Source of the DNA: an uncultured beta proteobacterium
GTDB taxonomy: Bacteria; Pseudomonadota; Gammaproteobacteria; Burkholderiales; Burkholderiaceae_C
Reading direction: 5' to 3'
Assembly: GCA_903870955.1 (NCBI GenBank)
Contig: CAIQEX010000183.1
Location: forward strand, 1-16,090
Length of the DNA: 16,090 nt
Part shown: positions 1 to 6,327 of the stretch, in pieces
Layout: each line of letters starts with the position of its first letter
How positions within the stretch are numbered: the stretch's first letter is position 1
Notes under the pieces: generated by a model
Database searches by the model: none
The model's input: only the letters and a program-made list of their open reading frames with translations
What the model was told of the DNA's origin: nothing
Program-made: the position numbers and the translations under genes

Positions 1-458
1 GGCTGATGCGCATGCGCGCACGCGGTCTGGATGCGTTGGGTTCCGTCGAAAAGCATTTGCGAAATTTCACCAGCCTGATTCAAGTGCAATTCCCTGATGA
101 AGAGGGCTCCTTTATTCCGTTGGAGTGGGCTGGGCTTGTGAGCAACGTTAAAGCCTTGGACGCACAGTTCAAGGTGGCGCGCAGTGCGCCGCTGCAAGTC
201 GCTCCCCTTAAAAACCTGGGTCAGACCGTGGATGCAATAGAAGCCGAGTGGCAGCAATTGCGTACGCAACCGGCAGATCTGGCCGGCCCGACCATGCCCG
301 AGGCGATGCAAAAACTGTGGGATGAGGCTGCGCTCAAGGTGCGCACGGCGCGCGGTGGTTTTAACCAGATTGTGGATCGCTATAACGAAGCCCTGCACCA
401 GATTCCCGCCAGTCTGGTGGTGGCAATGATGGGTTTCAAAGAAGCCGGTAGGCTATAA
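1..458 (+). CDS. LemA family protein (5' partial)
   Basis: This frame is open to the left edge (the codon before the first visible ATG is Leu), so the N-terminus lies outside the window. The first visible residues (LMRMRARGLDAL) match the LemA stretch that follows the N-terminal membrane anchor, and the C-terminus (FNQIVDRYNEALHQIPASL, then MMGFKEAGRL) matches the family ending of Tyr-Asn, Phe/Ile-Pro and Gly-Phe-Lys. About 151 residues are visible; the family is usually 180-200, so only the anchor and a few residues are probably missing. LemA proteins are membrane-anchored helical bundles of unknown biochemical role. The rsmB start follows the stop by 8 nt, which suggests cotranscription. 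The final segment departs from the usual FGF motif, so this is a divergent member. The family call is fairly sure; no function is proposed. Confidence 0.72.
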   Translation, partial: LMRMRARGLDALGSVEKHLRNFTSLIQVQFPDEEGSFIPLEWAGLVSNVKALDAQFKVARSAPLQVAPLKNLGQTVDAIEAEWQQLRTQPADLAGPTMPEAMQKLWDEAALKVRTARGGFNQIVDRYNEALHQIPASLVVAMMGFKEAGRL

Positions 459-466
459 AAAAACGG

Positions 467-1789
467 ATGCAAACCAATAACGAAAATATTCCGCTGTGGC
501 GACAATTGTTAGCCACGGCCCAAGTCATCCAATCGGTACGGGAGGGTGCATCCGGCAGTGCGGCAGTCGAAGCTGTGCACGCCGAATTGCGTCCTGGCGT
601 GCAAGCACTGGCGTTCCATGCCTGGCGCAATCTGGGACGCGCCGAAGCCTTGCGCCGCCTCTTGGCCAAACGCGCGCCACCACCGTTGGCAGATGCCTTG
701 CTGTGCCTGGCGTTGGCATTGGTCTGGTCGGATGCAGGCGCACCCTACGACCCCTTCACCCTGGTGAACCAATGCGTGGAAGCGGCCAAGAAAAGTCCCG
801 ATACCCGCGCCCAGGCCAACTTTATCAATGCCTGCCTACGCCGCTTTTTGCGCGAGCGTGTGGCACTTGTTGCCGCCACGGACGCCGACCCGGTGGCGCG
901 CTGGAACCATCCCCTGTGGTGGATTCAGCGACTGAAGAAAGACCACCCGGGACATTGGCAAAACTTGCTGGAAGCTGCAAACCGGCAAGCCCCTATGGTC
1001 CTGCGGGTGAATGCCCTGCAAACCAGCGTCAGCAACTATCTGGCCGAACTCGAAGCGGTCGGCATTCAAGCCAGGGCGGCGGGGCCGTATGGCATTGAAC
1101 TGGCCAAGGCCGTGCCGGTCAACCTGTTGCCGGGTTTCGGTAGCGGACGCGTGTCGGTTCAAGATACAGCGGCCCAGATGGCCGCACCTTTGTTGCTTGA
1201 AGGTCTGGCGCCCAACACGCTGCACCGTGTGCTTGATGCCTGTGCCGCCCCCGGAGGCAAGACCGGCCATCTGCTGGAACTGGGTGTGGCCCACGTGACC
1301 GCTTTGGACGTAGATGCGGCACGCTGCGCACGCATCCGCCAAAACCTGACGCGTCTGGGGCTGGCTGCTGAAGTGATCGCCGCCGACGCTGCCCAACCCG
1401 ATGCCTGGTGGGACGGCAAGGCCTTTGACGCCGTTTTGCTGGACGCGCCATGCACCGCATCGGGCATCGTCCGGCGCCACCCCGATATACGCTGGTTGCG
1501 TCGCGAAACGGACATTGCCCAGCTCGCCACATTGCAGCGCAAATTACTGGCCGCTTTATGGCCCTTGTTGGCCCCAGGTGGGCGCCTGTTGTACTGCACT
1601 TGCTCCTTGTTTTTGGCTGAAGGCCAGCAGCAGGTCGAAACGTTTCTTGCACACAACACCGATGCCACACTGTTGCCATCGCCGGGCCATTTAATTCTGG
1701 CAAGTCCGGGTAAACAGGATGCTGTCACGGACAATTCGGGTGAACATGACGGATTCTTTTACGCTCTGCTGCAAAAGCAGTCTTCTTAA
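467..1789 (+). CDS. rsmB: 16S rRNA (cytosine-967-C5)-methyltransferase RsmB
   Basis: RsmB transfers a methyl group from S-adenosylmethionine to C5 of cytosine 967 of 16S rRNA during cytoplasmic 30S assembly. The 440-residue protein has a NusB-like helical RNA-binding N-terminal half (about residues 1-145) and a Rossmann methyltransferase domain. The SAM-binding motif DACAAPGGKT starts near residue 257. Motif IV DAPC places Cys329 (product release), and motif VI YCTCS places the nucleophile Cys379; both cysteines of the RNA m5C mechanism are present. Length is close to E. coli RsmB (429 aa). The ATG at 467 lies 8 nt after the upstream stop; the only SD-like sequence (GGTAGG, 447-452) is rather far away. 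The 3' end overlaps the next gene by 44 nt, implying translational coupling. Confidence 0.95.
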   Translation: MQTNNENIPLWRQLLATAQVIQSVREGASGSAAVEAVHAELRPGVQALAFHAWRNLGRAEALRRLLAKRAPPPLADALLCLALALVWSDAGAPYDPFTLVNQCVEAAKKSPDTRAQANFINACLRRFLRERVALVAATDADPVARWNHPLWWIQRLKKDHPGHWQNLLEAANRQAPMVLRVNALQTSVSNYLAELEAVGIQARAAGPYGIELAKAVPVNLLPGFGSGRVSVQDTAAQMAAPLLLEGLAPNTLHRVLDACAAPGGKTGHLLELGVAHVTALDVDAARCARIRQNLTRLGLAAEVIAADAAQPDAWWDGKAFDAVLLDAPCTASGIVRRHPDIRWLRRETDIAQLATLQRKLLAALWPLLAPGGRLLYCTCSLFLAEGQQQVETFLAHNTDATLLPSPGHLILASPGKQDAVTDNSGEHDGFFYALLQKQSS

Positions 1790-2372
1790 GGCTGCGTGGT
1801 ACCTGCTCGCCTGTCTGCTGCTGACCTGTGCCGCAGCCCATGCGCAGGTGGCGACGGAAGTCAGCCAGCTCCGGGTCGAACGCAGTGAAGACGAGTTGCA
1901 GCTGTCGGCCCAATTGCAGTTCGAAATTTCTTCGGCCGTAGAGGAGGCGCTGGTCAAGGGCATCCCCATGGTTTTTGTGGTCAACGCCGACGTGGTGAAA
2001 GAGCGCTGGTATTGGTATGACAAAAAATTGGTGGCGGCAGAGCGCTTTATGCGTTTGGCCTATCAGCCGCTCACCCGTCGCTGGCGGCTCAACGTCAGCT
2101 CGGGTCCGGTTGTTAGCAGCGGTGTGGGGCTGGCGCTGAACCAGAGTTTTGACACCCTGGCGCAGGCGCTGTCAGCCATCAAGCGGATTGCCAAATGGAA
2201 GATTGCGGACTCGGTAGACATCGAACCCTCAGGCAAATACAAACTTGATTTCCGCTTCAAGCTGGACCTGAGCCAATTGCCACGGCCCTTTCAAATTGGC
2301 GCTTTGGGTCAGTCGGAATGGGATGTCGCCGCCAGCGTGATCACGCCGCTGGTCATCGAGTCGGTCAAATGA
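1746..2372 (+). CDS. DUF4390 domain protein, secreted
   Basis: This is a 208-residue protein of the DUF4390 family, whose function is unknown but which is commonly found between rsmB and ntrY in betaproteobacteria. The N-terminus from this ATG reads as a Sec signal peptide: a short polar start, Lys residues, a hydrophobic run (about residues 15-30) and an AHAQ cleavage-like site near residue 34. The body is polar and likely beta-rich, with an aromatic RWYWYD motif and a RWRLN segment. I chose ATG 1746 over the in-frame ATG at 1719 because it puts the charged/hydrophobic signal-peptide pattern at the true N-terminus. The start lies inside rsmB, and the stop overlaps the ntrY start (ATGA at 2369-2372), so the three genes look coupled. 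A periplasmic accessory role for the NtrY sensor is possible but is inference. Confidence 0.85.
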   Translation: MTDSFTLCCKSSLLKAAWYLLACLLLTCAAAHAQVATEVSQLRVERSEDELQLSAQLQFEISSAVEEALVKGIPMVFVVNADVVKERWYWYDKKLVAAERFMRLAYQPLTRRWRLNVSSGPVVSSGVGLALNQSFDTLAQALSAIKRIAKWKIADSVDIEPSGKYKLDFRFKLDLSQLPRPFQIGALGQSEWDVAASVITPLVIESVK

Positions 2373-4645
2373 GCGAGGCCGCTGCCAGGACGCAGCCGGA
2401 TATCCGCCACAGCTCGCGCGCGATGCGGCGCACCGTGACCGTTGGCGCAATCACCATGGTGTTGATTGGCACGGTACTGCTCTACATGCTGATGCAGGCC
2501 ACCAATAACCGAGACCTGTACGAACGCAATTACGCGCTCCTGTTCGCCATCAACGTGGCAGTGGCTTCGTTGCTGCTGTTGGCCATTGTTTGGGTCGCCT
2601 ACCGCTTGCTGCAGCGCTTGCGTCAAGGGCGATTTGGCAGCCGCCTGCTGGTCAAGCTGGCCGCCATTTTTGCTTTGGTGGGTTTTGCGCCGGGGTTGTT
2701 GATTTACGTGGTGTCTTACCAATTCGTGTCGCGTTCGATTGAGACCTGGTTCGACGTGAAGGTAGAGGGAGCGTTGGAGGCTGGTTTGAATTTGGGCCGG
2801 GCCACACTGGACACCTTGAGCAACGAATTCACACTCAAGGTGCGGGCGGTGGCACCGCAACTCAACGAAGTCACAGAGGGAACGGCCGGGCCACTGCTGG
2901 AAAAAATGGTGGATCAGCTGGGTGCCTCGGACATAGCCATCTGGACCAGCAATGGCAAATTGCTTGTTACCGGTGGCCAAACGCGCATTCAACTCAACCC
3001 CGATAAACCCAGCAGTTCCCAGTTCAGGACGGCTCGCAGCGAGCGTTTCGTCGCCTGGATCGATGGGCTCGAAGACAACGCACTGCCCGATACCGCCAGC
3101 AACGCCCGCATTCGCGTGCTGGTGCCGCTTGCCACAACCGGTATCGGGTTGAATCCTGACCCACGCTTCCTGCTGGTCTCCAAGGCTTTGCCCCGTGCCT
3201 TGGTGGCCAACGCGCTCGCCGTGGATACCGCCAACCGCGAGTACCAGGAGCGCGCTTTGGCCCGGGAGGGTCTGAAGCGTATGTACATCGGTACGCTGAC
3301 GCTAAGCCTCTTTCTGGCGGTGTTTGGCGCCATTCTGTTGGCCGTGGTGCTGGGTAATCAATTGGCGCGCCCGCTGTTGTTGCTGGCTGAAGGTGTCAGT
3401 CAGGTGGCCGCCGGCGACCTCACGCCCAAACTGGCCATGCAGGGTAAGGACGAGTTGGGTGGCCTGACCCGCTCCTTCGCCACCATGACGGCCCAACTGG
3501 CTGAAGCGCGTCAGGCCGTGGAAAACAGCATGTCGCAGGTCGATGCGGCCCGCGCCAATTTGCAAACCATCCTGGACAACCTGACGGCAGGCGTCATTGT
3601 GCTGAACGAGGAGGGTCAACTGCTCTCATCCAACCCGGGTGCCACGCGTATTCTCAAGGTACCGTTGGCGGCGCATCTGGGGCAAACGCTGGCTGACATT
3701 ACCGGCCTTGAACAATTTGGCCAATCGGTGCAAACACAGTTCGCTGATTTTTTGTCGGCCAGGCAGGAACATGAACCGGACCATTGGCAACAGACGTTTG
3801 AACTGGGCGGCAGCAGCGCTCCGATGCACTCGCCCTTCGACCGCGCACTGACTCTGGTGGCCCGTGGCGCTGAGCTACCCGGGAATTCGCGTTTGCTGGT
3901 GTTTGACGATATTTCCGAAATTGTCTCGGCCCAACGATCCCAAGCCTGGGGCGAAGTGGCGCGGCGTCTGGCGCATGAAATCATGAATCCGTTGACGCCC
4001 ATTCAGTTGTCAGCCGAAAGGCTGGAAATAAAACTCACGGGAAAACTCGACGCGGCAGAGCAACTCATCCTCAACAAGTCGGTAAAAACCATCGTGGATC
4101 AGGTTGACGCGATGAAGCGACTGGTCAATGAGTTCCGCGACTACGCGCGCCTGCCCGCAGCGGAGCTTAGGCCGGTGGATATCAACGCCCTGGTGCAGGA
4201 CGTTTCACAACTGTATGAGACCGAGGCGCTACACGCTTCGGTGCAACTGGACCTGGACCCAAAATGCCCTGAGGTGCGAGGCGACGCGCAGCAACTGCGT
4301 CAGGTCATCCACAACTTGTTGCAAAACGCGCAGGACGCCAGTGACACTGCGGCTGCAGACAGCCCGGGCGCACGACCCATCGTGATTCGAACCGTCTGGC
4401 AAGAGGCCAAGGGCCGCGTGCGGTTGAGCGTGCTGGACCAAGGAACAGGCTTTGCCGACGCCATCCTCAAACGCGCCTTCGAGCCCTACGTCACGACCAA
4501 AGTTAAAGGAACCGGCCTGGGGCTGGCGGTGGTCAAAAAGATTGCAGACGAACACGGTTCAAGAATCGACATTGCCAACCGAATGGCGGACGGGGCCATC
4601 GTGGGGGCACAAGTGTCGTTATCATTGCCTGTTGTAAATAGCTGA
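2369..4645 (+). CDS. ntrY: NtrY-type membrane sensor histidine kinase
   Basis: This 758-residue sensor kinase of the NtrY family would autophosphorylate on His and pass the phosphate to the NtrX-like regulator encoded next. Three hydrophobic segments lie near residues 22-44, 55-80 and 93-120, then a periplasmic sensor region (about 121-304), a fourth membrane segment (305-330), a HAMP linker (about 331-385), a PAS domain (about 395-505, beginning LQTILDNLTAGVIVLN), HisKA with phospho-acceptor His536 in HEIMNPLTPI, and an ATPase domain with N-box Asn653 (HNLLQNAQDA), the DQGTGF box and the GTGLGL box at 714-719. All catalytic boxes are intact. The ATG at 2369 overlaps the preceding TGA; the longer in-frame start at 2318 would read through the DUF4390 coding region and is less likely. 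NtrYX systems are tied to nitrogen and redox/respiratory control in other proteobacteria; the signal here is unknown. Confidence 0.92.
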   Translation: MSEAAARTQPDIRHSSRAMRRTVTVGAITMVLIGTVLLYMLMQATNNRDLYERNYALLFAINVAVASLLLLAIVWVAYRLLQRLRQGRFGSRLLVKLAAIFALVGFAPGLLIYVVSYQFVSRSIETWFDVKVEGALEAGLNLGRATLDTLSNEFTLKVRAVAPQLNEVTEGTAGPLLEKMVDQLGASDIAIWTSNGKLLVTGGQTRIQLNPDKPSSSQFRTARSERFVAWIDGLEDNALPDTASNARIRVLVPLATTGIGLNPDPRFLLVSKALPRALVANALAVDTANREYQERALAREGLKRMYIGTLTLSLFLAVFGAILLAVVLGNQLARPLLLLAEGVSQVAAGDLTPKLAMQGKDELGGLTRSFATMTAQLAEARQAVENSMSQVDAARANLQTILDNLTAGVIVLNEEGQLLSSNPGATRILKVPLAAHLGQTLADITGLEQFGQSVQTQFADFLSARQEHEPDHWQQTFELGGSSAPMHSPFDRALTLVARGAELPGNSRLLVFDDISEIVSAQRSQAWGEVARRLAHEIMNPLTPIQLSAERLEIKLTGKLDAAEQLILNKSVKTIVDQVDAMKRLVNEFRDYARLPAAELRPVDINALVQDVSQLYETEALHASVQLDLDPKCPEVRGDAQQLRQVIHNLLQNAQDASDTAAADSPGARPIVIRTVWQEAKGRVRLSVLDQGTGFADAILKRAFEPYVTTKVKGTGLGLAVVKKIADEHGSRIDIANRMADGAIVGAQVSLSLPVVNS

Positions 4646-4690
4646 CAATTTTGGGCTATGGAAGATTTACCAAGGAACTGCGCTTAAACA

Positions 4691-5368
4691 ATGGCAAACA
4701 TATTGGTGGTGGATGACGAGCATGGCATTCGGGACCTGCTTTGGGAGATTCTGAATGACGACGGGCATCAGGTCGAGCTTGCTGAAAATGCGGCGCAGGC
4801 ACGCGCGGCCCGCTTGCGCGAGCGGCCTGATTTGGTCTTGCTGGATATCTGGATGCCCGACACGGACGGCGTGACGCTGCTCAAAGAGTGGTCTACCACG
4901 GGGCTATTGAACATGCCGGTGATCATGATGAGCGGCCATGCCACCATCGACACGGCCGTCGAAGCCACCAAAATCGGCGCACTGGCTTTTTTGGAAAAAC
5001 CCATCACCATGCAGAAACTGCTCAAGGCAGTCGAGCAGGGGTTGGCGCGCGGTACCCTGCGTCAAGCAGTGGCCGCCGAAGCGGCTCCCCGCGACTCCGT
5101 GGTGCTTGAAGCGGCGCAGTCGTCACCCGCGACCGTTGCTGTGTTTCAAGAAACAGGTCCCCAGCCAAGTCAGGTTTTCACCCTGGATAAGCCGCTCAGG
5201 GAGGCACGTGATGAATTTGAAAAGGCCTATTTCGAGTACCACCTGGCGCGCGAAAATGGATCGATGACCCGGGTCGCTGAAAAGACCGGGCTGGAGCGAA
5301 CCCACCTCTACCGCAAACTCAAGCAGCTCGGCGTCGATCTAACCCGTGGCAAGCGCAACGCCGCATGA
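4691..5368 (+). CDS. NtrX-like response regulator without AAA+ domain (receiver + Fis-type HTH)
   Basis: This 225-residue regulator is the likely partner of NtrY. The receiver domain (residues 1-120) carries the acidic pair Asp8-Asp9, phospho-acceptor Asp52 in LLDIWMPDTDG, Ser81 in the MMSG switch position and Lys103 in EKP. After a linker (about 121-170, Ala/Pro-rich), the C-terminus (about 175-220) has the Fis-type helix-turn-helix of the NtrC/NtrX family, with RVAEKTGLERTHLYRKLKQL. The roughly 230-residue sigma54-interacting AAA+ ATPase module found between these parts in classical NtrX (about 450 aa) is absent; no GAFTGA or Walker motif is seen. It should therefore act as a DNA-binding switch without sigma54 remodelling. 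An AAGGA motif (4672-4676) lies 14 nt upstream of the ATG, longer than ideal. The gene starts 45 nt after ntrY. Confidence 0.88.
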   Translation: MANILVVDDEHGIRDLLWEILNDDGHQVELAENAAQARAARLRERPDLVLLDIWMPDTDGVTLLKEWSTTGLLNMPVIMMSGHATIDTAVEATKIGALAFLEKPITMQKLLKAVEQGLARGTLRQAVAAEAAPRDSVVLEAAQSSPATVAVFQETGPQPSQVFTLDKPLREARDEFEKAYFEYHLARENGSMTRVAEKTGLERTHLYRKLKQLGVDLTRGKRNAA

Positions 5369-5383
5369 AGTTTTAGTCAATCT

Positions 5384-5404
5384 GCCGACTTACAGAAAGT
5401 CGGC
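5384..5404. other. 8-bp hairpin between ntrX-like gene and tRNA promoter
   Basis: GCCGACTT (5384-5391) and AAGTCGGC (5397-5404) form a perfect 8-bp inverted repeat with a 5-nt loop, beginning 15 nt after the regulator's stop. No T-run follows, so it is a poor intrinsic terminator; it could protect the 3' end of the mRNA or act as a protein site. It covers the position where a -35 element of the tRNA promoter would lie. Confidence 0.55.
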
Positions 5405-5413
5405 TCGACTTGC

Positions 5414-5422
5414 TGCTATAAT
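5414..5422 (+). promoter_or_regulatory. Extended -10 promoter of the tRNA-Phe/tRNA-Gly unit
   Basis: TGCTATAAT is a consensus -10 (TATAAT at 5417-5422) preceded by the TGn extension. No recognisable -35 hexamer is present 16-18 bp upstream, which is typical of extended -10 promoters. A start 7-8 nt downstream would fall around 5429-5430, only 2-3 nt before the mature tRNA-Phe 5' end, so the primary transcript would have almost no leader. Confidence 0.75.
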
Positions 5423-5431
5423 CTTAGGCTT

Positions 5432-5507
5432 GGCCCGGTAGCTCAGTCGGTAGAGCAGAGGATTGAAAATCCTTGTGTCGGTGGTTCGATTCCGCCCCAG
5501 GCCACCA
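5432..5507 (+). tRNA. tRNA-Phe (anticodon GAA)
   Basis: This 76-nt cloverleaf has an encoded CCA end. The arms are acceptor GGCCCGG with CCAGGCC, D-stem GCTC with GAGC, anticodon stem GAGGA with TCCTT around loop TTGAAAA (anticodon GAA), and T-stem GGTGG with CCGCC around TTCGATT. The acceptor stem has one mismatch, C5 opposite A68; all other pairs are Watson-Crick or G-T. It is the first of two tRNAs that share a promoter and terminator. Confidence 0.96.
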
Positions 5508-5561
5508 AATTGAGAAGCACGCACCAATGTGTTTCTTGATGATCACGCAAGTGGTCACCAC

Positions 5562-5637
5562 GCGGGAATAGCTCAGTTGGTAGAGCGATACCTTGCCAAG
5601 GTATAGGTCGAGAGTTCGAGCCTCTTTTCCCGCTCCA
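5562..5637 (+). tRNA. tRNA-Gly (anticodon GCC)
   Basis: This 76-nt cloverleaf has an encoded CCA end. Acceptor GCGGGAA pairs fully with TTCCCGC, the discriminator base is T as expected for Gly, the anticodon stem ATACC/GGTAT carries loop TTGCCAA (anticodon GCC), and the T-stem GAGAG/CTCTT has one G-T pair. It lies 54 nt after tRNA-Phe and 12 nt before the terminator hairpin, so the two are probably processed from one precursor. Confidence 0.97.
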
Positions 5638-5649
5638 TGGTTTTTATGT

Positions 5650-5686
5650 AAGAAGCCCGTCCATTGCGACGGGCTTCTTGCTTTTG
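5650..5686 (+). terminator. Intrinsic terminator of the tRNA unit
   Basis: AAGAAGCCCGT (5650-5660) and ACGGGCTTCTT (5669-5679) form an 11-bp perfect stem with an 8-nt loop, followed by GCTTTTG. This is a classic intrinsic terminator 12 nt after tRNA-Gly. Confidence 0.9.
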
Positions 5687-5687
5687 G

Positions 5688-5724
5688 GCACGATGAAATA
5701 TGCGTCCCTATGGTGATATCGTGC
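5688..5724. repeat. 7-bp inverted repeat upstream of the orphan receiver gene
   Basis: GCACGAT (5688-5694) and ATCGTGC (5718-5724) are perfect inverted repeats with a 23-nt spacer, located between the tRNA terminator and the receiver gene. The spacing could fit a regulator site or the arms of an mRNA leader hairpin. No clear promoter was recognised in 5687-5784. Confidence 0.4.
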
Positions 5725-5784
5725 GGTCACACACGCCTATTTCCCTGAACCGACTAGATCAAGTGGTGAGTTACCTACCTGCAC

Positions 5785-6183
5785 ATGACAAAAATTTTGA
5801 TTGTTGATGACCAAGAGGACGCAAGAACCATCATTCGCCTCATGCTGCGCAAACATGCTTCGGTGCTTTGGGAGGCTGAAAATGCGGCAATCGGGTTGCA
5901 GATGATCAAGGAGCACCGGCCGGACGTTGTCTTGTTTGACATCGTGATGCCGGGATCGATCAACGGCTTTCATGCTTGCGAAATGGTGAAATCAGATCCG
6001 GACGTGGCAGAAGTTTTTGTCATCATGATGTCCGGACTGACGGACGCGCAGGACTTTGAAAAGGCGAAGCGCAGTGGTGCCAACGCCTACTTTGTGAAAC
6101 CCTTTAGTTTGAACCGACTCGTCGAGGTGGTTACAAACCACAAACAATACGCGGGCTCTTTTCTGCTTGAACGGTTCCGCTAG
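5785..6183 (+). CDS. Stand-alone CheY-like receiver domain protein
   Basis: This 132-residue protein is a complete receiver domain with nothing attached. Asp8-Asp9 form the acidic pocket, Asp52 in VVLFDIVMPG is the phospho-acceptor, Ser83 in MMSG is the switch residue and Lys105 in VKPF completes the active site. A slightly long loop (PGSINGFHA) follows Asp52. With no output domain it must act by protein-protein contact or as a phosphorelay intermediate or sink. No histidine kinase is adjacent; NtrY lies about 1.1 kb upstream but has its own partner. No good SD precedes the ATG, but this start gives the canonical beta-1 strand (TKILIVDD). The function of this receiver is unknown. Confidence 0.88.
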   Translation: MTKILIVDDQEDARTIIRLMLRKHASVLWEAENAAIGLQMIKEHRPDVVLFDIVMPGSINGFHACEMVKSDPDVAEVFVIMMSGLTDAQDFEKAKRSGANAYFVKPFSLNRLVEVVTNHKQYAGSFLLERFR

Positions 6184-6194
6184 TTTGTGTGACG

Positions 6195-6269
6195 GACAGC
6201 GCCAGTAGAACTCGAACCTGAGATCCAGCCAAGGCTGCTCCGCGGCGCCTCTTTGCACTAGGCGCTGTC
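6195..6269. other. Closed inverted-repeat element, possible structured RNA, upstream of olsB-like gene
   Basis: GACAGCGCC (6195-6203) and GGCGCTGTC (6261-6269) are a perfect 9-bp GC-rich inverted repeat that would close a 75-nt domain. Inside, CTC/GAG (6211-6222) and CAGC/GCTG (6226-6237, 4-nt loop) can form short hairpins. GCGCCT (6245-6250) can instead pair with AGGCGC (6260-6265), which excludes the outer stem, so two alternative folds are possible. This is direct sequence observation; a regulatory RNA or attenuator role is inference. Confidence 0.4.
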
Positions 6270-6277
6270 ATCAATTC

Positions 6278-6296
6278 TTCATGTACTTGCCATGAA
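6278..6296. repeat. 6-bp inverted repeat upstream of olsB-like gene
   Basis: TTCATG (6278-6283) and CATGAA (6291-6296) form an inverted repeat with a 7-bp spacer, about 30-50 bp before the olsB-like start. It could be an operator, but it is short and chance is not excluded. No convincing -35/-10 pair was recognised nearby. Confidence 0.3.
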
Positions 6297-6327
6297 TGGG
6301 TCATGCCGGGTTTAGACAATTTCGGTC

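Noticed and set aside
1719..1745. A DUF4390 start at 1719.
   Set aside because: The signal-peptide layout fits the ATG at 1746 better, and 1719 would lengthen the overlap with rsmB without clear RBS support.
2318..2368. A longer NtrY start at 2318.
   Set aside because: It reads the DUF4390 coding region out of frame; the ATGA overlap at 2369 is the typical coupled start.
2309..2992. Long minus-strand open frames opposite ntrY, rsmB, phoX and others (for example 2309-2992, 836-1480).
   Set aside because: They are antisense to well-recognised genes, have no family-like sequence, and reflect high-GC codon bias.
6195..6269. A minus-strand tRNA or decayed tRNA: 75 nt bounded by complementary ends, with a GGTTCGAG T-loop-like sequence.
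   Set aside because: The D-arm cannot be folded, the T-stem pairs only over three positions and the anticodon arm is too tight; kept only as a possible structured element.
6287..6316. A sigma70-like promoter (TTGCCA ... TTTAGA) upstream of olsB.
   Set aside because: The -10 matches only about half of the consensus, and the resulting start would make olsB nearly leaderless; too weak to list.
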